DNA of 64,000 bases from Marivibrio sp040218065. GTDB lineage: Bacteria; Pseudomonadota; Alphaproteobacteria; UBA8366; Aestuariispiraceae. Below the pieces are notes generated by a model that was given only the letters and a program-made list of their open reading frames with translations, did no database searches and had not been told where the DNA came from. Positions within the stretch are counted from its first letter, which is position 1. The number at the start of each line of letters is the position of its first letter. Location of the stretch: contig NZ_JAVJQE010000008.1 of NCBI RefSeq assembly GCF_040218065.1, forward strand, positions 310,001 through 374,000, read 5' to 3'. Position numbers and translations under genes: made by a program. Below are positions 24,212 through 32,591 of the stretch, piece by piece.

Positions 24212-25195
24212 ATGAAGTTCAAGGCTTTAGCAGTCGCGCTTTGTCTGGGGTTCAGCGCCGGGGCGGCCAACGCCGAGCCGGTCAACCTGACGCTCTCCGG
24301 CGGCAATCCCGGCGGCCTCTGGTCGCTGCTCGGCGCCGGCATGGACAAGGCGGTTAAGGCGACGGATTCGGACTCCGTCATCACCTATCAGGCCACCGGC
24401 GGCGGCTTCGCCAACATCGGCCTGCTCGCGGCGAACCGCACGGACCTCGGCATGGTTCACGACGCGGAGGTCAAGCTGGCCCTGACCGGCCAGGATCCGT
24501 TCAAGGCCCCGGTCACGAACATGATGGCCATCGGCTACATGTACAACTGGGCCCCGATGCACTTCTTCCTCAACAAGGACGTCGCGGAAGAATACGGCAT
24601 CGACAGCCTGGACGACCTCGCCGGCTCGGGCGCGCCGATCTCCATCGGCATCAACCGTTCGGGCAACATCACCGGCAACGTGGCGCTCTTCATGCTGGCG
24701 GAAGCAGGCCTCGACGAGGCGACGCTCACCGGCAACGGCGGCAACTTCGTGCGCGCCGGCGCCAACGAGCAGGGCGACCTGATGCAGGACGGCCGCATCG
24801 ACATGGCGACCAACGGCATCTTCATCGGGCACTCGTCCTTCCGCGCGATCGACGAGAACGTCGACGTGGTTCTGCTGCAAATCCCGCAGAACGTGATCGA
24901 CGCGACCAACGAGGAGTTCGGCACGTCGGCCTATACGATCCCGGCCGACAGCTACTCCAACCAGGCCGAACCGGTGGAGACGATGGCGCTGGGCGCAATG
25001 GTCGTCACGACCGAGAGCATGGAGGACGACACCGCCTACACGCTCGCCAAATCCTTCGTCGAGCACATCGACGAGATCCGCGGGGTCCACAAGGCGATGC
25101 AGCAGTTGAACCCGGAACTGATGGTGAGCCAGACGGTTCTGCCGTTCCATCCGGGCGCTGAGCGCGCCTATGAGGAAGCGGGTCTTCTGAAATGA
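24212..25195 (+). CDS. TAXI-family TRAP transporter solute receptor
   Basis: 327-residue periplasmic binding protein. A signal peptide is visible (MKFKALAVALCLGFSAGAAN, cleavage near AANA-EP), followed by LSGGNPGGLWSLLGAGMDKA, the TAXI-family opening. Family body words include GMVHDAEVKLALTGQDPF and NGIFIGHSSFRAID. It delivers an organic acid to the fused TRAP membrane protein encoded next, whose start overlaps its stop by 4 bp. Position inside the phthalate cluster makes phthalate or a related aromatic acid the likely ligand; this is by context only. Confidence 0.9.
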   Translation: MKFKALAVALCLGFSAGAANAEPVNLTLSGGNPGGLWSLLGAGMDKAVKATDSDSVITYQATGGGFANIGLLAANRTDLGMVHDAEVKLALTGQDPFKAPVTNMMAIGYMYNWAPMHFFLNKDVAEEYGIDSLDDLAGSGAPISIGINRSGNITGNVALFMLAEAGLDEATLTGNGGNFVRAGANEQGDLMQDGRIDMATNGIFIGHSSFRAIDENVDVVLLQIPQNVIDATNEEFGTSAYTIPADSYSNQAEPVETMALGAMVVTTESMEDDTAYTLAKSFVEHIDEIRGVHKAMQQLNPELMVSQTVLPFHPGAERAYEEAGLLK

Positions 25196-27114
25196 GGCTC
25201 TCGCTTCTAGCGACGGGTCGGCGGCGCACCTTTCGGGGTGCGCCGCAAACCCTGCTCACCGTCGTTGCGGCGGCCTTCGCGGTCTGGGTGATCTACGCGA
25301 ACATCTTCGTGATCTCCGACCCGCTGGTCCTGGGCATTCTCTTCGTTTCCTGCATTTACACGCTGCTTTTCCTCGTGATCGGCCATTCGCCGACGGCGAG
25401 CGACCGGCCGACAGTGGTCGACTGGGCGCTCTCGGGCCTGAGCCTCGCCGCCGGCGTGTTTTTCTTCGTCAACGCCAAGGAGATCGCGGACCGCATCACG
25501 CTTCTCGATCCCTTCACGCCGCCTCAGTTCTTCTTCGGGACCTCGCTTCTGCTGCTGACGCTGGAAGCCACGCGTCGCACGACGGGTCTCGGCCTCACCG
25601 GCGTCGTCGGCGCCTTTCTGCTGTACAACCAGTTCGGCTATCTGCTGCCGCCGCCCTTCGGGCACGGCGTCTCCGAATTCACCTATCTGCTCGACATCCT
25701 GGTCTTCACGACCGACGGCGTGTTCGGCGTGCCGATCCAGGTCGTGGCGAGCTACGTCTTCCTGTTCGTGATGTTCGGCACGCTGCTGGCGAAGGCGGGC
25801 GGCGGCGACTTTTTCTTCAATCTCGCCGCCTCGCTGACGGGCAAGAGCGCGGGCGGCCCCGCCAAGGTCTCGATCATCTCGTCCGGCCTTTACGGCACGA
25901 TGTCCGGCAGCCCGACGTCCGACGTGGTCGCCACGGGGTCGATCACCATCCCGATCATGCGGCGGCTCGGCTACAGGAGGCGCTTCGCCGGCGCGGTCGA
26001 GGTGGCGGCGTCCACCGGCGGCAGCGCGATGCCGCCGATCATGGGCTCCGCCGCGTTCATCCTGGCGGAATACACCGGCACGCCCTATCGCGAGATCGTC
26101 TTCGCGGCGATCATCCCCGCGCTGCTCTATTATCTCGGCGTTTTCCTGCAGGTGCATATCCGCTCGGTCCGCCACAATCTGCGCCCCTATGAGGAGGACG
26201 TTCCGCCGCTCTCCCAGACGCTGAAGGAGGGCTGGCCCTACCTCGCGCCGATCGCGATGATCATCGGCGTGCTGGTCGCCGGTTATTCTCCGGTCTTCAC
26301 CGCCGGCGCCGGCGCGCTCGCCGTGGTGGTCGCCAGTCTCTTCACCAAGCGGACGCGCATGACCCCGATGCAGGTGATGGAGGGGCTGGCCGAGACCACC
26401 TTGCGCATCCTTCCTGTGGCGGGCGCCTGCGCGGCGGCCGGCCTCGTCATCGGCGGCCTGTCGATGACCGGCCTCGGCATGAAGGCGGCGAACGTGATCG
26501 TCGAGATCTCGGCCGGCGTGGACGTTCTCACGCTCCTCGTCGCGGCGATCGTCACCATCATCCTCGGCCTGGGAATGCCGACGCCGTCAGCCTACATTCT
26601 TGCGGCCGTGCTGGTCGGCCCGGCGTTGGCGAAGATCGGCTTTCCCGTCCTCGAGAGCCACATGTTCCTGCTCTATTTCGCGATCCTGTCCGCGCTCACT
26701 CCGCCGATCGCGGTCGCGGCGCTGGCCGCGGCGGCGATCGCGGAAGAGGACCCGATCATCATCGCCCTGCAGGCCGTGCGTCTCGCCGTGATCGGCTTCC
26801 TGGTTCCCTTCGTCTTCCTGTGGAACCCGGCGATCCTCGGGCAGGGCGACCCGGTCTCCATCGCGCTTGCGATCGCAGGCGGGGTGTGCGCCGCCTGGTC
26901 CGTCGCGGTGGCGATGGAGTGGGCGAACCTGCCCGGCGGCCGCGCGATGGCCTGGCCGATGCGGGCGGCGTTGTTCGGCTCCGCTGCGGCCGCGGTCGCG
27001 CCTCTTCCGCTCGTCTCGCTCTGCGGCATGGCGGCGTCGCTGGCCTTGCTCGGCGTCATCTATCTCCACGCCCGCCGAAACCCGGTGGAGGAGAAGCGCG
27101 CGAGCGCCGAGTAG
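25192..27114 (+). CDS. TRAP transporter permease, fused small and large subunits
   Basis: 640-residue membrane protein with DctQ-like (about residues 1-150) and DctM-like (about 160-610) parts fused, as usual for TAXI systems. The large-subunit words are SGLYGTMSGSPTSDVVATGS, ASTGGSAMPPIMGSAAFILA and LGLGMPTPSAYILAAVLVGP. It drives cation-coupled uptake with the preceding receptor. Translational coupling (ATGA) links it to the receptor gene. After it, an 80-bp gap leads to pcaC. Confidence 0.92.
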   Translation: MRLSLLATGRRRTFRGAPQTLLTVVAAAFAVWVIYANIFVISDPLVLGILFVSCIYTLLFLVIGHSPTASDRPTVVDWALSGLSLAAGVFFFVNAKEIADRITLLDPFTPPQFFFGTSLLLLTLEATRRTTGLGLTGVVGAFLLYNQFGYLLPPPFGHGVSEFTYLLDILVFTTDGVFGVPIQVVASYVFLFVMFGTLLAKAGGGDFFFNLAASLTGKSAGGPAKVSIISSGLYGTMSGSPTSDVVATGSITIPIMRRLGYRRRFAGAVEVAASTGGSAMPPIMGSAAFILAEYTGTPYREIVFAAIIPALLYYLGVFLQVHIRSVRHNLRPYEEDVPPLSQTLKEGWPYLAPIAMIIGVLVAGYSPVFTAGAGALAVVVASLFTKRTRMTPMQVMEGLAETTLRILPVAGACAAAGLVIGGLSMTGLGMKAANVIVEISAGVDVLTLLVAAIVTIILGLGMPTPSAYILAAVLVGPALAKIGFPVLESHMFLLYFAILSALTPPIAVAALAAAAIAEEDPIIIALQAVRLAVIGFLVPFVFLWNPAILGQGDPVSIALAIAGGVCAAWSVAVAMEWANLPGGRAMAWPMRAALFGSAAAAVAPLPLVSLCGMAASLALLGVIYLHARRNPVEEKRASAE

Positions 27115-27194
27115 ACCCTTCGTCAAACGACGCGGACGCGCGGCGGTGAGCCGGCTGCGCGTCCGTCCGTTTTCCGGCCCGTCCAGGAGCGACC

Positions 27195-27578
27195 ATGTCA
27201 GAGCGATACGACAAAGGAATGGCCGTCCGCCGGGCGGTGCTCGGCGACGCGCATGTCGATAGGGCCGAGGCGGCCAAGACCGCCTTCGACGCACCCTTCC
27301 AGAGCCTCATCACCGAAGGGGCCTGGGGGACGGTTTGGGCCTCCGACGGGATCAGCGCGCGCGAGCGCTCGATGCTGACGCTCGCCCTTCTGGCGGCGCT
27401 CGGCAATTTCGACGAGATCCCGATGCACATCCGCGCGACCGCGCGCACCGGCGCGACGCCGCGGGACGTGCAGGAGACCTTCCAGCATGTCGCGATCTAC
27501 GCCGGCGCGCCGCGCGCCAATCACGCCCTGAAAATCGCCAAACAGACCTTCGCCGAAATGGAGGAGACCCAGTCATGA
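27195..27578 (+). CDS. pcaC: 4-carboxymuconolactone decarboxylase
   Basis: 127-residue protein of the carboxymuconolactone decarboxylase family, the full length of stand-alone PcaC. Conserved words are FQSLITEGAWGTVWASDGIS, RERSMLTLALLAALGNFDEI and HIRATARTGATPRDVQETFQ followed by HVAIYAGAPRANHALKIAK. It converts 4-carboxymuconolactone to beta-ketoadipate enol-lactone. The start ATG 27195 follows CCAGGAGCG. It overlaps pcaH by 4 bp, so it is translated with the dioxygenase. Confidence 0.93.
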   Translation: MSERYDKGMAVRRAVLGDAHVDRAEAAKTAFDAPFQSLITEGAWGTVWASDGISARERSMLTLALLAALGNFDEIPMHIRATARTGATPRDVQETFQHVAIYAGAPRANHALKIAKQTFAEMEETQS

Positions 27579-28318
27579 CCGGCCCTGCGTCCGTCGACGA
27601 CGGCCCCCTGATCCCGCGGGATCGCGACGTCCATCCCGTGGCCTACGATCCCGGCTACAAGACCAGCGTCACCCGCTCCCCGAAATTCCCGCTGCTCGCC
27701 ATGGACAGCACGGTCACGGAGGAGACGGGCCCGGTCTTCGGCCACGACTCCCTTGGGCCGCTCGACAACAACCTTATCCTGAACTGGACCAAGGGCGCCG
27801 CCCCGGCGGTCGGCGAGCGCATCCTGGTTCACGGCCGCGTGCTGGACGAGAACGCGCGGCCCGTGCGCAACAGCCTGGTCGAGATCTGGCAGGCCAACGC
27901 CGGCGGGCGGTACCGCCACATTAAGGATACGTATTTCGCCCCGCTCGACCCCAATTTCGGCGGTTGCGGCCGCACGATCACCGACGACGAGGGGCGCTAT
28001 CAGTTCCTCACCATCCGTCCGGGCGCCTATCCCTGGCCGAACCGCGGCAACGACTGGCGGCCGATGCACATTCACTTCTCGCTGTTCGGACGCGGCTTTG
28101 GACAGCGGCTGGTGACGCAGATGTATTTCGAAGGCGATCCGCTGATCGCGCGTTGCCCGATCGTCGAGACGATCAAGGATCGCGGACAGATCGACCGGCT
28201 CGTGGCCCCGCTCGACTTCAGCCGCGCCAAACCGCACGACTTCTTGGCCTACAAGTTCGACATCGTGCTGCGCGGGCGTCGCCAGACTTTTTTCGAAAAC
28301 AAGCCGGAGGGCCAGTAA
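27575..28318 (+). CDS. pcaH: Protocatechuate 3,4-dioxygenase beta subunit
   Basis: 247-residue beta subunit of the intradiol dioxygenase that opens protocatechuate to 3-carboxy-cis,cis-muconate. The Fe(III) ligands are Tyr113 (GGRYRHIKDTY), Tyr152 (GAYPWPNRGNDW), His165 and His167 (RPMHIHFS); their spacings of 39, 13 and 2 equal those of characterised PcaH. The N-terminal extension IPRDRDVHPVAYDPGYKTSV is also typical. The gene overlaps pcaC by 4 bp and is followed by pcaG after 1 bp. Confidence 0.96.
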   Translation: MTGPASVDDGPLIPRDRDVHPVAYDPGYKTSVTRSPKFPLLAMDSTVTEETGPVFGHDSLGPLDNNLILNWTKGAAPAVGERILVHGRVLDENARPVRNSLVEIWQANAGGRYRHIKDTYFAPLDPNFGGCGRTITDDEGRYQFLTIRPGAYPWPNRGNDWRPMHIHFSLFGRGFGQRLVTQMYFEGDPLIARCPIVETIKDRGQIDRLVAPLDFSRAKPHDFLAYKFDIVLRGRRQTFFENKPEGQ

Positions 28319-28319
28319 C

Positions 28320-28919
28320 ATGGTGCAGCCGCTCGAGGCGCTTCAGGAGACCCCGTCGCAGACGGCCGGCCCCTTCGTCCATATCGGGACGGTCCCGACC
28401 TATGCGGGCCTAGGCGGCGTCTATGAGACGGAGTTGGGGCGGGCGACCTTCTTGGACGGCGCGCGCGGCGAGATCGTGGAGATCTCAGGCCGCGTCCTTG
28501 ACGGGGCCGGCGGCTTGGTTCGCGACGCGCTGTTCGAGGTCTGGCAGGCCGACGCCGACGGGCGCTATCCCGGTCAGGACGGGGCCGATCCCAAGGTCTT
28601 CGGGTGGGCGCGGGTCTGCGCCGACCCGGAAAGCGGGGAATGGCGCCTGCGCACGGTCAAGCCCGGCCGAACGCGCCGGCGCGACGGGCTGGAACAGGCC
28701 CCGCACATCGCCGTCTGGCTGATCGCGCGCGGGGTCAATGTCGGCCTGCAGACCCGCATCTATTTCGCGGACGAGGACAACGGCGGCGACCCGCTCCTCG
28801 CCCGGATCGATCCGAAAAGCCGCGTCGACACGTTGATCGCCGAGAAGACGGGCGAGGGCGCCTACCGTTTCGACATCGTCCTGCAGGGCGAGGGCGAGAC
28901 CGTCTTCTTCGACATGTGA
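28320..28919 (+). CDS. pcaG: Protocatechuate 3,4-dioxygenase alpha subunit
   Basis: 199-residue alpha subunit, related to PcaH but lacking the iron ligands, which shapes the substrate pocket at the alpha/beta interface. Family words: ETPSQTAGPFVHIG (reads LQETPSQTAGPFVHIGTVPT), DALFEVWQADADGRYPGQDG, PHIAVWLIARGVNVGLQTRI and YFADEDNGGDPLL. It starts one base after the pcaH stop, a translationally coupled arrangement. Confidence 0.95.
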   Translation: MVQPLEALQETPSQTAGPFVHIGTVPTYAGLGGVYETELGRATFLDGARGEIVEISGRVLDGAGGLVRDALFEVWQADADGRYPGQDGADPKVFGWARVCADPESGEWRLRTVKPGRTRRRDGLEQAPHIAVWLIARGVNVGLQTRIYFADEDNGGDPLLARIDPKSRVDTLIAEKTGEGAYRFDIVLQGEGETVFFDM

Positions 28920-28942
28920 CGGGTGCGGCAGCGGAGAAAGTA

Positions 28943-29665
28943 ATGGACAAACGGATAGACAGCCTCGAGGCCGCCGTCGCCGACATCCCGAGCGGCGCCA
29001 GCCTGATGATCGGCGGCTTCGGCGGCTCCGGCGCCCCGATCGAGTTGATCCATGCGCTGGTCGCGCGCCTCAAGGCGACCGGCGCCCCCGCGAACCTCAC
29101 CGTGGTGAACAACAACACCGGCAACGGCGAAGTGGGGCTGGCCGCGATGATCGCGCTGGGCATGGTGCGCAAGATGATCTGCTCCTTCCCCCGCTCGGCC
29201 GATCCGCGCGCCTTCACGGAGAAGTATCTCGCCGGCGAGATCGAGCTGGAACTGGTTCCGCAAGGCACGCTGGCGGAGCGGATACGCGCCGGCGGGGCCG
29301 GGATTCCGGCCTTCTACACGCCGACGAGCTACGGCACCGAGCTGGCGGAGGGGAAGCCGACCGCGGAGTTCGAGGGCAAGATGTGCGTGCAGGAGCGTTG
29401 GCTGAAGGCGGACTACGCGCTGGTGAAGGCGGAGACCGCCGACCTGCACGGCAACCTGACCTACCGCAAGACCTCCCGCAATTTCGGACCGCTGATGTGC
29501 GCGGCCGCGTCGCGCACGATCGTCCAGGCGCGCCGCGTCGTCGAGGCGGGAGAGATCGATCCGGAGGCGGTCGTGACGCCGGGGATCTTCGTCGACGCCG
29601 TCGTCGAGGTCCCGGAGCCGCAGCAGGAAGAGGACCTTAATCGCGCGGGGGCGAGCATCCTATGA
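28943..29665 (+). CDS. pcaI: 3-oxoadipate CoA-transferase subunit A
   Basis: 240-residue family I CoA-transferase alpha subunit. MIGGFGGSGAPIELIHALVA is the glycine-rich N-terminal motif, with LTVVNNNTGNGEVGLAAMIA and YTPTSYGTELAEGKPTAEFE further on. Together with the next subunit it moves CoA from succinyl-CoA to beta-ketoadipate. It starts 23 bp after pcaG and overlaps pcaJ by 4 bp. The assignment to 3-oxoadipate over other 3-oxo acids rests on the pca neighbours. Confidence 0.92.
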   Translation: MDKRIDSLEAAVADIPSGASLMIGGFGGSGAPIELIHALVARLKATGAPANLTVVNNNTGNGEVGLAAMIALGMVRKMICSFPRSADPRAFTEKYLAGEIELELVPQGTLAERIRAGGAGIPAFYTPTSYGTELAEGKPTAEFEGKMCVQERWLKADYALVKAETADLHGNLTYRKTSRNFGPLMCAAASRTIVQARRVVEAGEIDPEAVVTPGIFVDAVVEVPEPQQEEDLNRAGASIL

Positions 29666-30333
29666 CCGAGCATCTCAGCAACGCTCAGATCGCCTGGCGC
29701 GCCGCCCAGGACATCGAGGACGGGGCCTACGTCAATCTCGGCATCGGCTTTCCGGAACTGGTCGCCAAGTTTCAGGCGCCGGGGCGCGAAGCCGTCTATC
29801 ACACCGAGAACGGCCTCCTGGGCTTCGGCGCCGCCCCGCCGGCGGGCGAGGAGGACTGGGATCTGATCAACGCCGGCAAAAAGGCGGTGACGCAAAAGCC
29901 CGGCGCCAGCTTCTTCCACCATGCGGACAGCTTCGCCATGGTGCGGGGCGGGCATCTCGACGTCGCGATCCTGGGCGCCTATCAGGTGGCGCAGAACGGC
30001 GACCTGGCCAATTGGCGCGTCGGATCCCGGAGCGTGCCGGCGGTCGGCGGGGCGATGGATCTGGTGCACGGCGCGAAGCGCGTCGCCGTGGTCACCCAGC
30101 ATGTCACGAAGGATGGCCAGCCGAAGCTGGTGGAACGCTGCAGCTTCCCCCTGACCGGCGTCGGCTGCATCACGCGAATCTACAGCAGCCTGGCGGTGGT
30201 CGACATACTGGACGGTCGCTTCGTCCTGCGAGAGAAGCTCCCCACGATCACGATGGAGGAGCTTCAGGCCTTGACCGGCGCGCCGCTGCACACCGACGGC
30301 GCCGTCGCAGACCTCGACGTCCCGGCGCTTTGA
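29662..30333 (+). CDS. pcaJ: 3-oxoadipate CoA-transferase subunit B
   Basis: 223-residue beta subunit of the CoA-transferase. The catalytic Glu49 lies in VYHTENGLLGFG, and the family words YVNLGIGFPELVAKF and LGAYQVAQNGDLANWRVGSR are intact. It ends the pcaC-H-G-I-J run. The following 100 bp contain the third operator-like inverted repeat and the start of the DUF6455 gene. The thiolase (pcaF) that would cleave the product is not in the window. Confidence 0.93.
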   Translation: MTEHLSNAQIAWRAAQDIEDGAYVNLGIGFPELVAKFQAPGREAVYHTENGLLGFGAAPPAGEEDWDLINAGKKAVTQKPGASFFHHADSFAMVRGGHLDVAILGAYQVAQNGDLANWRVGSRSVPAVGGAMDLVHGAKRVAVVTQHVTKDGQPKLVERCSFPLTGVGCITRIYSSLAVVDILDGRFVLREKLPTITMEELQALTGAPLHTDGAVADLDVPAL

Positions 30334-30404
30334 GCTGACTCGACCGACAACAGCAGGGGATCGCTTGATCTGGGTCAATGCGGCGGACCCAAGGCCGACC
30401 GATA

Positions 30405-30420
30405 AATTAGAAATCTAATT
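30405..30420. promoter_or_regulatory. Operator-like inverted repeat after pcaJ
   Basis: AATTAGA-AA-TCTAATT is a perfect 7-bp inverted repeat with the same TTAGAAATCTAA core as at 21204-21215. It sits 20 bp before the likely start of the DUF6455 gene. The match indicates that one regulator probably controls both the phthalate promoter and this gene. Confidence 0.75.
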
Positions 30421-30439
30421 AATGAGGAAGGACTCGGTT

Positions 30440-30751
30440 ATGTCGACGTTGGTCTGGGGTGGTTTGATCGCCGCAGCGGTCCTAATCGCCGCGATTGCGA
30501 TGCAACGGCGCGGGGGCGTCCGCGCGGACGGCCGTCGCCCGGTGCTGATCGGCGCGATGCTGCGCCGGCGAGGCGTGAGCTTGGCGGGGCTGGAGGAGCG
30601 CGGTCTCGCGGACGACCTCGCCAACTGCGCGCGCATCTGCCGCGCCTGCGAGAATCGGGCGGCCTGCGGCGCACGGCTGCAGGCGACGCAAGCGCCGGCC
30701 TATCGCGACATCTGCCCCAACAGCGCCTTCATCGACGGCCTGCGCGCCTGA
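30440..30751 (+). CDS. DUF6455-family small membrane protein
   Basis: 103-residue protein. One N-terminal hydrophobic helix (MSTLVWGGLIAAAVLIAAIA) is followed by a cysteine-bearing domain with NCARICRACENRAACGARL and CPNSAFIDGL, the pattern of DUF6455, whose function is unknown; a metal or redox role of the cysteines is possible. ATG 30440 is preferred because AGGAAGGA lies just upstream; ATG 30422 would put it inside the gene. It carries the phthalate-type operator in its promoter, so it may be a regulon member. Confidence 0.75.
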   Translation: MSTLVWGGLIAAAVLIAAIAMQRRGGVRADGRRPVLIGAMLRRRGVSLAGLEERGLADDLANCARICRACENRAACGARLQATQAPAYRDICPNSAFIDGLRA

Positions 30752-30764
30752 TCCCGGCCACGGG

Positions 30765-30798
30765 CGCGCCGCCGGCCTTGGACAGGGCCGGCGGCGCG
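30765..30798. terminator. Strong G+C hairpin after the DUF6455 gene
   Basis: CGCGCCGCCGGCC and GGCCGGCGGCGCG form a perfect 13-bp stem around an 8-base loop, 13 bp after the stop at 30751. Only GCCGTTTC follows, so the U-run is weak. It may end transcription from the left and also protect against the decayed minus-strand genes on the right. Confidence 0.55.
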
Positions 30799-30804
30799 GC
30801 CGTT

Positions 30805-31040
30805 TCAACGCTGCCGCTCCAGCCGGTCCGTCGCCAGCGGCGTCGTGCGGGAGAGGGCGGCGATTTCGGTCCAACAGATCTCGTCGATTACACCGTTCGG
30901 AGCGTCCAGAGAGGGCCGAAGCTGACGACGCCCAATTCCTCTTCCTGGGCGAGAGGCCAAATCTCGACCGCCGCCTGTCCGGTGAGCGGATTGTACATTG
31001 GTTGGATCACGTCGATCGGCGCCCAGCCGCACGCCGCTTT
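30805..31040 (-). pseudogene. Aldo/keto reductase fragment
   Basis: The minus strand reads WAPIDVIQPMYNPLTGQAAV then EIWPLAQEEELGVVSFGPL, the well-known central segment of aldo/keto reductases. A frameshift near 30905 ends this frame (LWTLRTV, stop); another frame continues VIDEICWTEIAALSRTTPLA then TDRLERQR to a stop, matching the family C-terminus. The N-terminal barrel half and the last catalytic region are missing or unrecognisable. It is nonfunctional. Confidence 0.7.
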
Positions 31041-31184
31041 GACAGCAAGCCCTAATCGCGCCGAGCGTCATCGCCGCCTTTTGGCTGTCGATCGCCGTAG
31101 TGGCTGCGGGCGCCGCGCCCACGCGTGTTTCCCCCCAGCTTTCCTGGGGGCGAGCTCTGAAGCCAGGCAATAGCGCCGGCGTCG

Positions 31185-31903
31185 TTACGTCCGGTAGTCC
31201 GGCTGCTCCGCGTCCAGGCTGCGGCGGACGGCTTCCCACTCCAGCGCGCCCTCATAGCCGTACCAGTCGCTCGCAGCCATATCGCTCAGATGGCGGCGCC
31301 CGCTGCGGCGGCTTCCTGCACCTGCAACTGCACCGCGCAGGCCTGGTCAGATAGAAAGAGCGGAAGAAAGCTTCGCCCGCATTGCGCCCGAAGACGAAGG
31401 CGCAGCGCCAGGCCTCGACCACCATCTTCTTGTCGCGCCCTGCCTCCAGCAGGCCCGAGAGGAAGTCGTCGCTGCATTCGAATTCATAGTCGGTATAGGC
31501 GATCCCCGCCCCGCCGCCGATCATCAGATAGGCTTGCGAAAAGGGTCCCATGCCCTCGGCCTGGGCGGAGACACCCATAATCGCCTTGGTGTGGATGTGC
31601 ATGATGCAGTTCATTTCGGGATCAGCCTCGAAGAAGCGCTTCCCGATCTCCGTCGCTGAGGGGGTCGCCTCCCCATTCTGTGGCGTCAGGTTCGTGCGCT
31701 CGAAGCTGACCTTGACCAGGTTGGAGGCGGTCACCTCCTCATGCATCCAGCCGTAATGATGGGTTAAGAGCGCGTCTTCCCCTGGGACCCGCATCGCAGG
31801 CCGCTGGTTGGTGAGGTCGGTTAGGCGATACTTGACCAGCGCGCGCTAGATCGCCGCCAACTCCTGGCGGGTCGCCCACTCCGCTTCCGAACAGCCGGAA
31901 GGA
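31185..31903 (-). pseudogene. Broken class II aldolase/adducin gene
   Basis: The minus strand carries EWATRQELAAI, a TAG stop at 31846-31848 in place of the usual Tyr codon, then RALVKYRLTDLTNQRPAMRV, LTHHYGWMHEEVTASNLVKV, NCIMHIHTKAIMGVSAQAEG and AYTDYEFEC. These are class II aldolase words, including the metal-binding His-x-His. Two frameshifts follow (near 31350 and near 31285); further frames read CAVQLQVQEAAAAGA and SDMAASDWYGYEGALEWEAV before a stop at 31185. The original would have been about 250 residues. It lies next to the aldo/keto reductase fragment, so both may come from one lost operon. Confidence 0.85.
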
Positions 31904-31948
31904 CGCGTCTCTTTCGCGCCTGTGGGACGGGAGCGGGTGACGACGGAT

Positions 31949-32272
31949 ATGATGGGGACTCCTTCTTCGGCGATGCAGGCAAACCTGGCCGAGCCGCTTG
32001 CGGTGGAAGAGATCGCGCGGCGCCTGCGGCTCAGCCCCAAGCGCCTGCGAACACGCTGTCGTAGAGGCCTTGGCCTGACAGCCGCCGGCTATCGCCGGAC
32101 GCTGCGCCTCGGCCGCGCGCTCGATCTTCTGCGAGAGACGGAGATGAGCGCCTCCGAAATCGCCCTGGCGGCGGGCTTTGCCAGCCCGGCTGCGTTCTCG
32201 CGTGCATTTCGCTGCGCCTTTCAGTCCGCCCCGGGACAGTTCCGAAAAGTCTCACCTCGCAAACCGGCCTAA
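31949..32272 (+). pseudogene. AraC-type DNA-binding domain fragment
   Basis: The frame reads MQANLAEPLAVEEIARRLRL, LSPKRLRTRCRRGLGLTAAG, RALDLLRETEMSASEIALAA and GFASPAAFSRAFRCAFQSAP, a complete AraC two-helix-turn-helix domain with normal C-terminus. The N-terminal sensor domain expected for GlxA-type AraC proteins is absent; upstream sequence belongs to the opposite-strand aldolase remnant. It is probably a 5'-truncated regulator gene, although expression of the bare domain from ATG 31949 cannot be excluded. Confidence 0.65.
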
Positions 32273-32591
32273 AGCGCGGACCCCACTGCCGCCTCAATCC
32301 GTCACGCCGCCCACTGGAAGCGCCTCGGCTAGGGGCGCCGGCCTGTCTGCGAGCGAGGCCGGCGGCCCACAGCGTCGGGAAAGCCGCTGCGAAACAAGTT
32401 TTTCAACAGCCTTAGCCAAACCGACCTTTCATCACCTATTCGCCCGCCTCGCTTGTCTGGCCTTCATAGAGACCAGCGCCTGACCGGCTGCGTCGGCCCC
32501 TGCGCCATGGCCGTCTGGAGGTGGCTATGAATACGCATCCGCGCCGGACATGCAGATCGACCGAAGTTGACCGGTCGCGGAGCTTACACGG
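32273..32591. other. Gap without a recognised gene
   Basis: About 320 bp between the AraC fragment and the end of the methyltransferase gene. I see no coding signature, no tRNA and no clear inverted repeat. It is likely eroded island DNA. Confidence 0.5.
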
